64,000 nt of DNA, taken from contig CM059571.1 in the NCBI GenBank assembly GCA_030386875.1, positions 25,538,355-25,602,354 on the forward strand, given 5' to 3'. The notes beneath the pieces were generated by a model that saw only the letters and a list, made by a program, of their open reading frames with translations, was not told the origin of the DNA and ran no database searches. How positions within the stretch are numbered: the first letter of the stretch is position 1; the number at the start of each line of letters is the position of its first letter. Origin of the DNA: Morinoia aosen (taxonomy: Eukaryota; Arthropoda; Malacostraca; Amphipoda; Talitridae). A program made the translations under genes and the position numbers. Shown in pieces: positions 31,866 through 43,029 of this stretch.

Positions 31866-32414
31866 GATATAATTTCCCGTCATGTTTTATGAACAATAAC
31901 AAGTCGTTTTCTAATTGTTACCTTGATAACGTCGGAATTTGGAGCATCGATCAATTTTGCTCTGGTCGGACAGACTCTCGGAACAAGAATAAAGAAATTT
32001 GATCAGCGCTGCTGTCGAACAATGAAAACTTTGCATCGAGCAACAAATATTCTGAACGCATGTTCTTGAAACTATGAAACAGAGCAACTTTCGTACATCT
32101 GGGGATCAAAGCCCGCACTACAAGACCAACGAGTAGTGCGATATAATTCCCCGTCATGTTTTATGAACAATAACAAGTCGTTTTCTAATTGTTACCTTGA
32201 TAACGTCGGAATTTGGAGCATCGATCAATTTTGCTCTGGTCGGACAGACTCTCGGAACAAGAATAAAGAAATTTGATCAGCGCTGCTGTCGAACAATGAA
32301 AACTTTGCATCGAGCAACAAATATTCTGAACGCATGTTCTTGAAACTATGAAACAGAGCAACTTTCGTACATCTGGGGATCAAAGCCCGCACTACAAGAC
32401 CAACGAGTAGTGCG
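31866..32414. repeat. 274-bp tandem duplication, two near-identical copies
   Basis: Copy 1 (31866-32139) and copy 2 (32140-32414) match almost base for base; one difference is AATTTCCCG versus AATTCCCCG. Each copy ends with the dyad CGCACTAC...GTAGTGCG, so a hairpin can form at each copy boundary. An older relative of the left part lies at 33612-33730. Confidence 0.95.
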
Positions 32415-32565
32415 AAATCAATTCAAATGATTCCATCTCATGTGCTTTCACACTGATGAGTAAATGCTAACTAGACAAACATTCATAGCTTCATTCATAG
32501 GGTCCATAGTGAAACCTAACTCGGACACGAAATATACCCAGCATCAGGATTACCTGAAAAGAAAA

Positions 32566-32920
32566 AGATTAGATTAGATGTTAGTTTAAGCATCTCTAAC
32601 CGCTAAAAAAGCGTTCCGAAGAGAGAAAGGAGGAAGTTACCGTTTATTTTGGCGACAAGGGAACGTAGAATCTATGCGGAAGGGGCATAGAAACAGTATG
32701 TTGAAAAAAGAAGTTCATGAAACAAGATGAAATTTGAAGAAGAAAGTAGCAAGTGCTAAAAAACAGGACCGCAGAACCGTGAAAAGTAGTCCTTAACATA
32801 ACAAAAAAAATTCTATTTCATCAAAAAGGCCTACCAAACTATCAGCTCGGGCCATCACATATTTTCCCCTGGGAGTACTAATTCCCATAGCTACAGTAGT
32901 TGTATCCTCCTGAAGGACGA
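32566..32920 (-). mobile_element. SINE-like family copy 7
   Basis: Tail side AGATTAGATTAGATGTTAG, then CTCTAACCGCTAAAAAAGCG. Far end GCTACAGTAGTTGTATCCTC. The core GTGCTAAAAAACAGGACCGC is present. Confidence 0.87.
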
Positions 32921-33611
32921 GAAAAGACAAAATCTTACCTCCATGTACCCTCGCATGAGTGGTTCGTACGAACTTCAACCACTCGATAACTCCACTTTTT
33001 GCACTACATGTGCTTTAAGTCGCTCTAATTTTACGTAAAATTTGATATGAGCGTCTCACATAGACTGAAGCGTTCTTTCGCTGGGAACCGATGATCGTCA
33101 GAGTAAGGATTGTGCCAATTTTGTAACGTTGGGGATTACGCTGCGCCATGTGTGAGGAAACTAATAAAGTATATCTAAGTTATGAAAAGCATCAAACTCA
33201 TGTCTGTAATTGACGCTGAATAATGAACCGCATTCAAAAAAATCATATCATCGTTCTTCTTTTAATCGCATAAAATTAAAACAGAGTAGGGTTTTTTCTC
33301 ATTTACAGCTTCAAAAAAATATTCTGCCTTGAAAATGAGCCAAAGCTTTGAAGTTCTTCTTAAAATTTATTTTATTCTTTTGCATTTCTTCTTCCATTAA
33401 GTTACTTCTCAAAAGAATCACCGCACACTTCGTTATCATTAACGGTGCAACAATTTTGTTGAAAAAATTAAATAACGATGGACTTACAACACAGAACACA
33501 AAAAAACAATGATGATACTGTCGTGAGAAGATCATAAATAACGAAAATAAAAAATAGAAGTACTGTATGTTCAATAACAATGAAACATAAGTAATTTTTA
33601 GTCGCAAATCA
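32921..33611. other. No feature recognised
   Basis: AT-rich. A 98-codon Phe/Leu-rich minus-strand frame (33311-33607) looks like chance translation of A/T runs. Confidence 0.35.
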
Positions 33612-33730
33612 GATGCAATTCATCGTCATGTTCGTTGTCATGAACAATGACAAGTTGTACCCAATTTTTACCTTAACGACAGCAGAATTTAGAGCACATA
33701 TCATTGTGACCAGTCCACGATAGCCTCTCC
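33612..33730. repeat. Diverged third copy of the 274-bp unit (left part)
   Basis: CGTCATGTT...ATGAACAATGACAAG, TTTTTACCTTAACGACAGC and AGAATTTAGAGCA align in order with the start of the 31866 and 32140 copies at clearly lower identity, with gaps. Confidence 0.75.
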
Positions 33731-34240
33731 GTAACCGCTGCTGGCTGTGAGGTGAGGGACCGCTACCTCGAGGTGTGGGTCACGTGTGGTGCTCAGGTTG
33801 AGCTTTTGTGAAACACTTCAGAAGCGAAAGAGTTGAGAAACCTCTCACTTCGTTATCACACACCCACTTCTTGGCAGGTCTATATTCCTCACCAAGAGAG
33901 AGAAATATACAAAAGACAAGCATAATAATTATCACCCTTGACTAACGCATTGCTTCTCACTATCGAAGGGAATGAAGTATAAGTACTAGTACACACTTAT
34001 TGGCTTTTCTCTCGTCAATTTCATTCCCGGGCGTCGGTCGGCCAAATGATAAGCCCTCTGATAGAAATTTATAGCCACTCAAAATTACTGCATATTGGTC
34101 TCTATAAGCTAATTGGAAATGCTGCATTTATGACAACCCACGTTACTTAAAAAAAAGAATCGACGTTATAGCTTTTACCGAATTTTTTTTTTTTTAATTT
34201 CATGTTTTGTGAACTATCCTCACAGAGTCGCTATGCGAGT
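33731..34240. other. Unassigned, partly GC-richer
   Basis: 33720-33800 is GC-richer, and 33990-34110 has ATTTATAG and TTTATGAC-like motifs that occur in enhancers. Neither is strong enough for a call. Confidence 0.2.
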
Positions 34241-34241
34241 G

Positions 34242-34869
34242 AATTCGGGCGGTATAATCTGGTGTCACTGGGATTGTCAAGTCCAGAATAGGAAATTCGG
34301 GTGGTATAATCTGGTGTCACTGGGATTGTCAAGTCCAGAATAGGAAATTCGGGCGGTATAATCTGGTGTCACTGGGATTTTCAAGTCCAGAATAGGAAAT
34401 TCGGGCGGTATAATCTGGTGTCACTGGGATTGTCAAGTCCAGAATAGGAAATTCGGGCGGTATAATCTGGTGTCACTGGGATTTTCAAGTCCAGAATAGG
34501 AAATTCGGGCGGTATAATCTGGTGTCACTGGGATTTTCAAGTCCAGAATAGGAAATTCGGGCGGTATAATCTGGTGTCACTGGGATTTTCAAGTCCAGAA
34601 TAGGAAATTCGGGCGGTATAATCTGGTGTCACTGGGATTGACAAGTCCAGAATAGGAAATTTGGGCGGTATAATCTGGTGTCACTGGGATTGTCATGTCC
34701 AGAATAGGAAATTCGGGCGGTATAATCTGGTGTCACTGGGATTGACAAGTCCAGAATAGGAAATTCGGGCGGTATAATCTGGTGTCACTGGGATTTTCAA
34801 GTCCAGAATAGGAAATTCGGGTGGTATAATCTGGTGTCACTGGGATTGTCAAGTCCAGAATAGGAAATT
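34242..34869. repeat. 52-bp satellite, about 12 copies
   Basis: Starting units at 34242 and 34294 fix the 52-bp period. Each unit contains AATTCGGGCGGTATAATC, TGGTGTCACTGGGATT and TCAAGTCCAGAATAGG. Variant positions (GTC/TTC/GAC before AAGTCC; GGC/GGT before GGTATAAT) are shuffled between units, as expected under unequal exchange or gene conversion. Confidence 0.97.
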
Positions 34870-35744
34870 TTGTCGATTAGACAAGAAATGTCCCACAAAC
34901 AGCAACTGAAAGTTTAGTCTTGCATCTAAAAGAACCCAAATCTGTTAAAAAATAAGAATTGAAATTTCAAAAGTTGGCGCTTTTTGTCTGATTTACAGAG
35001 TTGCATATATGGAAAAATTGACGGATCAAGTCCTCCACATGACAAGTGCTGTCTTACAGCGCTGTACGATATGTATCTCCTTACTTTTTACTTCATTAAC
35101 CAATTTAATCTCAACTCTAGGTCTTGAATGTTTTCTCTGGACATGTATATCATTTTCTCGCCCTTGTTGTAAGTTCTTAATTCCTAACAGTTAAAATCAG
35201 TCGAGCCACTTCCTCAAACGAACTTTGTACAACCGTGCCCGGCTTTTTCTTTGGTTCCTTCCTAAGCGCTTCTTAGCATTTGTCGCTGATAAATTGCATG
35301 AACCATGCTAAATTGCAGCATTGCGTGATAAATACCATAAACTCTTGTTGTTCTTTTTGTTTGGTTTGATTCCTTATTTTGCCCCATGAGAGTAACTAGC
35401 GAGGGTTACTAAGGTGATTCGTAATAAACAGCTGTCAACCGCCAGAGAGAGCTTATCTAAATAAGTTAACATTTCAAAATTCACTTTCCAAAAATTTCCC
35501 TGCGGATAGATAGTACTGCTAGTGATAGAAAATCAGACGTGTTCAACGTATGAACACGTCATCATTGACTAAGATTATTTTCAAACATGAACAAAAATGC
35601 ATGGAGCGTAACGTAAGTTATTACAGACACATTTCATTCCCTCACCGTAAGTTATCACACGTTGAATGTTTTCGAGGTTACAGACCTCCACAAACATCAC
35701 GTACTGCAGCAAGCGATCACCTCAGTTTGTTCCTTGATGAGCAC
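34870..35744. other. No feature recognised
   Basis: AT-rich unique DNA. Short frames at 35009 and 35550 have no motifs. Confidence 0.4.
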
Positions 35745-35973
35745 TTAACCCTTTAACGCCCAAGTGGACTGTACGGTCCTCTTTCAAAAATAGCAATAAT
35801 ATATTATATTTTTTATTCAATTTGTTCACTAACGTGTCCTTTGAACTTCATTGCCGAGTGGCAGTTCCTTCCACATTTTGATAACAGTGACAACCTAATG
35901 CCAGTGTCGGTTTAGTGATAGTGGTTGTGATAACGGTAATATGAGTATAAAAATGTGGGCGTTAAAGGGTTAA
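35745..35973. mobile_element. MITE with TTAA target duplication, copy B (221 bp)
   Basis: Perfect TTAA flanks (35745-35748 and 35970-35973) enclose 14-bp inverted termini, CCCTTTAACGCCCA from 35749 and TGGGCGTTAAAGGG ending at 35969. The TTAA duplication and CCC-start termini are piggyBac hallmarks. No coding capacity. The interior ATTTTTTATTCAATTTGTTC resembles the element at 21661. Confidence 0.88.
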
Positions 35974-36069
35974 TTTCATTCCTATCTATGTATAACGGCA
36001 ATTATATCACATTTGAAAACTAAGGTGAATTTTAACACCGGCAAATACGATTTCCGCACAATATACGCT

Positions 36070-36205
36070 CAAATTAGAAAGTTACTTCAGACATCTCTCT
36101 CCGAAACAATATCAAAGTATTCCAGAGAAAGAGAGAAAAGAGAAAAACAGCATTTAGTTTTGACTTAAGGGAATGCGGAATTTATGCACAGTGTGCCGAG
36201 AAATA
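36070..36205 (-). mobile_element. SINE-like family copy 8, tail-side half
   Basis: Family sequence from CAAATTAGAAAGTTACTTCA to GGAATGCGGAATTTATGCAC, interrupted at a TA (36204-36205) by the mariner-like element. It resumes at 36870. Confidence 0.8.
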
Positions 36206-36869
36206 CAGGGTATGTCAAAAAATGTACTCGCACATAAATGTTGAAAACATGCTGCCTTTTTTGAATCGTAGGTGTATTTAATTCATCACAGCACGGCAAG
36301 TAATCAACTTAGCTTGGAAAAGAGGACGTTTATCCTGAATTATCATTGGAAGATCAAAAACGCAGTGGGAATTCAAAGACGACTCAGCAGATTTGCAAAA
36401 CCACCACCAACGCGCCGGACCATTGCTCGCATCCGAGACAAATTTGAAGCGATGAAACTGTCCAGAAGGTCAACAAGAAACGTTCTGGATCCCAGACATT
36501 CACGAGCTCTGAAAAAGTATATCGAACCAAGCCAAGAACAATTGGTGCATTTAAATTGGAAACTGAGGGACGACGTCACGACATTCCTAATGACCTAATT
36601 CGAGACGTTTGCAAATCCCTTGGTGTTCGTCATCAGCGTTGTTCTGGACAAACATGATCATCAATATGAACATTTACCAACATGATTCTTCAATTACATT
36701 TATCTTCTGTATTCGAAGCTATTCCAGGTCATCAATATGAACATTTACCAACATGATTCTTCAATTACATTTATCTTCTGTATTCGAGGCTATTCCATTT
36801 CCCCCTATGTTTATAAATAATATTTTTATCGTTATTCAAAGTGTGAGTACATTTTCTCTAGACGTTCTG
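36206..36869 (+). mobile_element. Deleted mariner/Tc1-like element nested in SINE copy 8
   Basis: A 664-bp element between TA dinucleotides. Its ends, CAGGGTATGTCAAAAAATGT and the reverse complement of ACATTTTCTCTAGACGTTCTG, share AAAATGTACTC(G/A)CAC as inverted repeats. It encodes the N-terminal HTH of an insect mariner-type transposase from 36272, with LSLEKRTFILNYHWK and TRRTIARIRDKFEAM. This is joined, with the catalytic core missing, to C-terminal text NDLIRDVCKSLGVRHQRC near 36590-36645. It is therefore an internal-deletion derivative, not able to transpose itself. Confidence 0.85.
36659..36798. repeat. 71-bp tandem duplication inside the nested element
   Basis: Two almost identical copies start at 36659 and 36730 (CATCAATATGAACATTTACC). 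They differ by GAAGCT versus GAGGCT. Confidence 0.95.
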
Positions 36870-37106
36870 TAGTAAATTGAGAAAGAAGTTCATGAAACAA
36901 AATAGAAGTTGAAAAAGAAAGTAGTAGGCGCTGAAAATCAGGACAGCAGCAAATCGACAAACAAAGGTTCACAACGAAACAAAAAACTATTCCATTTCAA
37001 CCAAACGAAGGGCTACATAACCTTTAGCTGTGGACCTCTCATATTCTCCCTGCATGGGAGCGCTAATTCCCATAGACACAGTAGTTGTATCCCCCTGAGG
37101 GGTCCA
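36870..37106 (-). mobile_element. SINE-like family copy 8, remaining half
   Basis: Continues after the nested insertion with AGTAAATTGAGAAAGAAGTT, the core CTGAAAATCAGGACAGCAGC, and the far end AGACACAGTAGTTGTATCCC followed by CCTGAGGGG. Confidence 0.88.
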
Positions 37107-37808
37107 CACGATTTACTCTACTAAGTTTTCCTAGCCACGAAGTTTCTCCCCTCAAAACAGCTTTGGTCCGCTTCTAGTGTAGAATTCCTAGCTGCTGGAT
37201 GTCTTTTTGTAAAACATTAACATCAGGCAGACGCCTCTCAATAAGCTATAGGAGCAGCTCGTCTTTCTCTTCATGCAAAGGCAATATTTCAATTGTTATA
37301 GAGTTAGATCACATGGGAATGGCTTTGAATCAATGCGCCACTGGGCTTCGAAGCCAAAAGAAAGAGCATCCATTAGCACAATAGGGGAAATCTGTTGTCA
37401 AAATTACGGAACAGAAAAGCTGAACATAATGAAAGCGGCGAGTAATACAACTGACTCGGAACATACAACGTAAAAACTTCCTATTCAAAATATTGAGCTA
37501 GAATTTGTTCGATTTGAAGTAAAATTTTTAAATTTGACGTAAATCCACTGCACATTTAGCTCATAATCCTTTGTTTAGTTCTGAGTCGAACTGGAAATTT
37601 CAGTACACCGAGACTATAGTCTTTAGAACAAGAATAGCTTTTAGAATACCACATGCTGACTTAACTTGAAATGTATCGACTGATTTAAAAGTGTTCACTA
37701 TTGTAATGCACATTAAGTTTACGAAAAAATTAATCGGTTAAAAGTTCCCTCTGTGATATTTTCACTACAGCTCAGCTGAATAATTAGTTCCGTCTACACT
37801 TTCCCGAA

Positions 37809-37843
<35 letters not shown>

Positions 37844-38285
37844 AAAAGTTCACAGCATTTTTTGCAAACTCTTTGTAAATTACTAGCATTTATACGTTTA
37901 AGCCTGGAGATGAAAAAATTATGGGAAATGTACATTGAATTTTTTGTAGGCACGAGATTTCGTTAAGTGCTCCCGTATATTGTTGCAGGGGAAATCGTAT
38001 TATATCAAAGCAGATGCGAATTGTCATGGGAAAAATTTCATTTTGCTCTAAATATTAGAAAGCACAATCCAACTACCGATACGTATACGCTGTAAATATC
38101 AAATCTATACCTCAAGAAATATTTTTCCACCATGTAGAACGAACTGGAGGACTTACAACATTTACGGCAGGTTCATAAAATGAATACACATTTTTAAATT
38201 ACTCATGACACACCATACTATTGACTTCTTTTGTGAAAGCACCCCACACAGGTCAGGCATGCCAGGGTCAGGATTGGAGAATTAG
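37107..38285. other. Unique sequence with (TG)n microsatellite
   Basis: A TG dinucleotide run of about 29 bp lies at 37812-37840. Otherwise AT-rich with short unassigned frames (60-66 codons) at 37199-37473. Confidence 0.45.
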
Positions 38286-38600
38286 TTTTGAGTTCATTTT
38301 AATTATAATTCCGCCCGCAAATGCCTATTGGAATAGAAAATTTGTGTGGAGCTGAAAGGCGGAAATTGCGTTTTAATGAGGCCATTCACGGGACGCAGCA
38401 AATGGCGACCGTAGTGTTTTAGCCGTCAGGCCGATTGAGTTCATTACGACTTTAATAATTAGGTTATTAATTAGCGCTTGGCGCTGTCCCAAAGTTTGCA
38501 AATAACCATAAATTAGAGGTAACTTGAAGCGTAATTAATGTCATTCATCTCGCTGTGCTTCGATCAAAGCCGCTCACCAACCGAGTAGAGCGTTGTCTGG
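38286..38600. promoter_or_regulatory. Best candidate conserved noncoding element (homeobox-motif rich)
   Basis: The block contains TTAATAATTAGG, TTATTAATTAGCGC, CATAAATTAGAGG and GCGTAATTAATGTCATTC within about 100 bp, plus the dyad AGCGC-TTG-GCGCT at 38473-38485. Composition is balanced and there is no long frame. Dense TAATTA/ATTAAT clusters mark many developmental enhancers; conservation is not testable here. Confidence 0.35.
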
Positions 38601-40888
38601 ACCTGAGCGAGACATGCTCGACTGGTGTAAGCATTTCTACACAAATTATACGAGGTCATTTTGCTCTACTGGACGTGAAAACTGAACGTCTAGCCGTGAA
38701 TAAATTGCTCTCAAAGATAACCTAAAAGCTTGAACTCAAATGATATGCATCTCAAGATGTGTTGAGTAATTTTCTAACCAGCGATTGAGGGTGACATAAG
38801 CATTCGATCTGTAGCTCGTCCTTTTTCATTTTTCAATTCTTAATTCCAATGAGCTCCATGTGGTACTTTTACGAAAATGTACACAATAAAAAAAAAGCTC
38901 TTCATAGATCTTCGAGGAAAGCCATAACCACGCTACCGAGAAGGAGTTTAGAACAATTCAAGACAATCCAAGAGACGATCGAAACACTCTGCTGCTCGAT
39001 CTTCTTTCTTTAGCACACCGACCTTGTCATTTGTACGGGTAAACACGTTATACTAAAAAATGGCAAGAAATTTACATTGAACGTACGCTGCCATAAAGGG
39101 GGAATTTCTAAAACACGATAATGATGACGTTAGTGAATTGATGTATATTCCATCCACGGATGTCCAATTGAACGGAATGCAGGGGATTTCGAGTCTTGGT
39201 TACAGGCTTGCATACCAATAACTCAAGCGGTAAATTCGATATTCTTCAGAGGCAATATCGTCTCGAGACGGTCATGGCGGCGGGAAGCGATACAGCATCT
39301 GTACAGAGTGTGGCACTCAAAGATCAGAGTACGAATTAAAAAGAAGCAGTAACACAGATCCACTAATACAGAAGAAACACAGAGGCACTAACACAAGAAC
39401 TAACACAAGAACTAACACAGGCACTAACACAGAGGCACAAACACAGCGACAACACCACAAGAAACATCACCAAGAGCTCATCACGAGACTCGAGAGTCTT
39501 CAGCAATAAGGGTCGACACTTCGCCTTAGCACTCTTTTTCGTCGAGTCGAACATGGCGCGTCATTTCGAGCTGTACGAATATTACGGATTTACTCATTAT
39601 TTTTGAGCAAATGAAGGTTGAATTAGTGTCAATAATGAATGATGACCATGACTTTTTGCCTTGCCTGATTTAAATTTCTTCATAGTTTTTATTGACGATG
39701 ATTTAAAAACGTTGACCTTGCTGCCCGTATAAACGTAATGACACCGATTCATCGGTATTAAAATTTCTGGATCAAAACGTTCATCAGTAATGGCCGACAG
39801 ATATTAATCGAAATCAGTCAATTCAAATGGATGAAAATTAATCAAGTTCTACCGACTACTTTGGAGATTAAAATTTATCTCAGCGACTGCACAAGCAGAA
39901 AACAAAGATGGAAGCAATAGGGAGCATTCAGAATAAGAGTTGAACTTCAACGAGGTCAACCCTCATTTTAGAGATACCTGAAGTTGTCTGTTCCATTGAG
40001 TACGTTGTAAAGAAAAACTTGCAATAAAAAATATGAGGTAAATCCCCAATTTGATACAAAAAATCATAGAGAAACCATTCAAGTACGAATGCCTAACAAT
40101 GCGCGGCGAGCCACTCCTGTATAGAAGATAGAATCGCTATTTTTTTCGTGTCGTGAGCGCCGCGATTTTTTCAGTCTATTGATGAAAAACAAAATTACGA
40201 AGCCTCAATTACAATATTTACATCGACGTACAACTTTTTCGGCCATCCTATTCAATCCAAATTACTTTAATTCTTGTTTAACGTCAACATATTCAAATAG
40301 ACGGCAACTGAAGAGTGAACTGTACACGCACCGAGCACCTCTTTGATGCTGCTTTCCGCCCTTTTATTAGCAGACAAAACACACCGAGGAACAATAGAAT
40401 CAACAGACTTAATAACAGATCACCGCATTACAGATTTAATTCCATTGTATTCTGATGTGGCTTTGGTGTTTATGCAGGGGTGCTTCGGAATAACACATCG
40501 TGTTATTGTTCACATTGAAAACATTTGAGCAGATTTACTGTAAGATATTATTTAACGACATTCAATGACAGTAGAGAAATCATTTCACTGCTGGTGATGC
40601 GTTTTTAACTCATTATCATCAGCTAGTTACCTATAACATCTTTGGCGTTGACAAATATTTTCTGCATGGAACATGTATAGAAGCCACTTTACTTTTTTCG
40701 AAGAGAAGCAAGGTTTTAATTTCGAAAAATTAAGTCGAATATTGCACAACGTTGCATAATTTTCCAGTAACATAGTCTCGGTTATCAGAGACAATTTTCG
40801 AAACGTAGCATGTGCGAATTCTTTTTCCTCACAGTTTACGCGCTCAATAAAGAATAATTATATTCTTCAAGCAGTGACAGATTATGCA
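38601..40888. other. Unique sequence with a degenerate ACACAG/CTAACACA repeat
   Basis: At about 39340-39475 imperfect units such as ACTAACACAAGA and ACACAGAGGCAC recur. Its minus-strand translation is a Cys/Val/Ser-rich frame and is not a gene. Elsewhere no feature was recognised; 39630-39870 has some ATTA-type motifs. Confidence 0.4.
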
Positions 40889-40996
40889 ATCACTGCAGAT
40901 AATCAGTGCAATGAGAAGTGATAATCAGTCACCAAGATAATAAGGATTTTAGTGACTGTTTATCACTTCAACATCGTACTGATTATCTGTAGCGAT
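40889..40996. repeat. Imperfect foldback, about 45-bp arms
   Basis: Arms 40889-40932 and 40952-40996 pair with scattered mismatches and one bulge around a 19-nt loop. CAGATAATCAGT and AAGTGATAA in the left arm match ACTGATTATCTG and TTATCACTT in the right arm. The geometry is compatible with a small-RNA hairpin or a foldback element. Confidence 0.85.
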
Positions 40997-41170
40997 GAAA
41001 GATTTCTTCCCTCTTGTTTACACCTATGTAATCGACACTGGTATATAGAGACATTGTAGAGTAGCTTTCCATTGCAATCGAAATCAGCCTCGAAAACTGC
41101 AGTGACTCGTAAAACGCCAATGAATGATAACTCGTAACTCATAACTGGTCACGTTCAGGCTCGAGTGAGC
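40997..41170. other. No feature recognised
   Basis: Unique AT-rich sequence upstream of the candidate promoter. Confidence 0.35.
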
Positions 41171-41400
41171 TCCATATAAACTTCTAGCTGCATCACAGAT
41201 GCAGGATCACTCATTCAAAGCCCTCAGCCGCAGCCAAGTGACCATGCGACTGGTGGCGCTCCACGGTGAGTCGATCTCGCGCACGGCGACACAGGCCGCA
41301 GTACGAACAAGCACTCGGCATGGGACGCAAGCAATCCGTTTAGAGGACGGCTTTGGCCGTACGGTCACCCTCGAGGCCTAAAATCGGCTTAAAATCGCTG
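41171..41400 (+). promoter_or_regulatory. Weak candidate core promoter and first exon
   Basis: TATAAA at 41175-41180 lies 34-38 bp upstream of ATCACTCATTC (initiator-like TCATTC at 41211). A GC-rich stretch follows, containing an open frame and CACGGTGAGTCG at about 41260, a good splice-donor match. The frame (ATG at 41199) encodes MQDHSFKALSRSQ and has no recognised domain. All elements are short and could coincide by chance. Confidence 0.2.
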
Positions 41401-42407
41401 GATCAGAGCATCCGACCCGAGCCGCCATAGATTTCAGAGGCATGGCAGGCGAGCGCGCTGTGCTGCAGGAAGTCCTCCAAAAGATTGATGTCGTTCGTCC
41501 ATGAGGTGATCTGCAGCTCATCAAATGCCTGCACTTGCTTTACGTTCACTTGGATATAATGGTGATGCTGTTATTTCCGTATCGAGCATTTCACCTTATC
41601 AAACGCTGATTTCGCGCAAGTGGTTTTGCATTACCTGATGTGTGAGTACATATGTATTTTTTTATACTGAAGCCCGTACATGAAATGTTTTCAGAGCGAG
41701 TTCCGTTGTGTTCTTGAAAAGAGCTGGCTGGAAATCCTTTTTTGGAACGTACGGCTACTAGGCTTCCTGCACAAGTACTAATTAAAAAATACTTGTGTGT
41801 AGAGGAATATTTGCGTTTAGAAAAATAAATTCCCTCAATTAACCAAATGATGTTAGGTTTTCAGTTTATGTCTTTTGTCTCGCACTTGATGTGAAATCAA
41901 ATTTGATACAAATTGGAACAAACTTTACAGAAACTCAAAACAAAAATTTAATGCATCATTTAGGTGTTTGCAAGACCATGAGCTATCGAGTTGCGATTGT
42001 TAAATGACTAATGATGACATTTTGCACATGAGCGTCGGAAAATACTACCTACAGTAGCACAAACAAGATGAAGTTCGAGCTTTGAAGCATTCGATCCTTT
42101 AAATGAATGGGAAAATGGAGTCAGTAATGAGCAACACTGATTTATTTTGAAAATTGTTTTAAATTACAATCATTTCAGTCCTAATTATTCACCATAAAAA
42201 TTGCATCTAATCTATTGAATTCGAGTAAGAATCGGAGACAGTTGCGTTTTTCCTAGACTGAATATTTTATTTGCTAGATTTTAGATAATGAAGTTCAAAA
42301 GATAGAAAGAGCCATATTACTGCGCACAACCGGACTCATTCGAGCCTAAGTTTTGCTTATTTAGTCAAATGTTCAGTTGGTGCAATTAACTAATTACAAA
42401 ATTCAAA
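41401..42407. other. No feature recognised
   Basis: AT-rich unique DNA. Confidence 0.4.
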
Positions 42408-42780
42408 CCCCACAAAGGAATACAACAATTGTATCTATTGTAATTAGCCCTCATGGAGGAGATGTGAGGTCCTAAACTCAGAACTTGGCTGGTCGTCTTT
42501 TTGTTATAACAAAATACGTTTTTTTTTGTTTCGTTAAAGATTATTTTTTAAGTTCACTGCTGTCCTGTTTTTCAGCACCTCCAAGTTTTCTTCAATTACT
42601 ATCTAGTTTCAAAGACGCCATATCTTGACTGGCCGTTTCTATACCCAGGTATATTGTGTGGGAACACACCTTGTGCATAGATTTCGCATTTCTTTATCTG
42701 CATAATAAACGGTGCCTTCATCCTCCATCTATTCAATAAAATATTGCGGTTAGGAAGGCTTGAATTGACTTATCTAATCT
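42408..42780 (+). mobile_element. SINE-like family copy 9 (one of two plus-strand copies)
   Basis: On the plus strand: ATACAACAATTGTATCTATT, then TTCACTGCTGTCCTGTTTTT with CAGCACC, then TGCGGTTAGGAAGGCTTG, ending with the tail TTATCTAATCTAAAAATC. This copy shows the tail orientation clearly. Confidence 0.87.
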
Positions 42781-43029
42781 AAAAATCGAGATTAAATCAT
42801 CGGAACTAGCGATTAACGTTCAGGAGTTGGACAAAAATGTATAAACACCTCGTGAAATGCATGCTAGCAAGGAAATGTTGATTCGAGCCATGCCTCTAGG
42901 TGGCGCTGTAATATGCTTGTCCACTGAGGTCACGCGTGCAATGTCCTAAACAAATGCAAACGTCAGTTGTCGGGAACAGTGCACTGTGTATTGCAAACGT
43001 GAGTGCATTATGCCTTAGCGAATTGTATT
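42781..43029. other. Probable Tc1 element 5' flank
   Basis: Unique sequence just before the Tc1-like relic. The terminal repeat could not be delimited. Confidence 0.3.

Noticed and set aside
34242..34869. kB/Dorsal binding-site array in the 52-bp satellite
   Set aside because: GGGATTTTCA differs from the consensus at a key end position, and half of the units have GGGATTGTCA. Chance is more likely.
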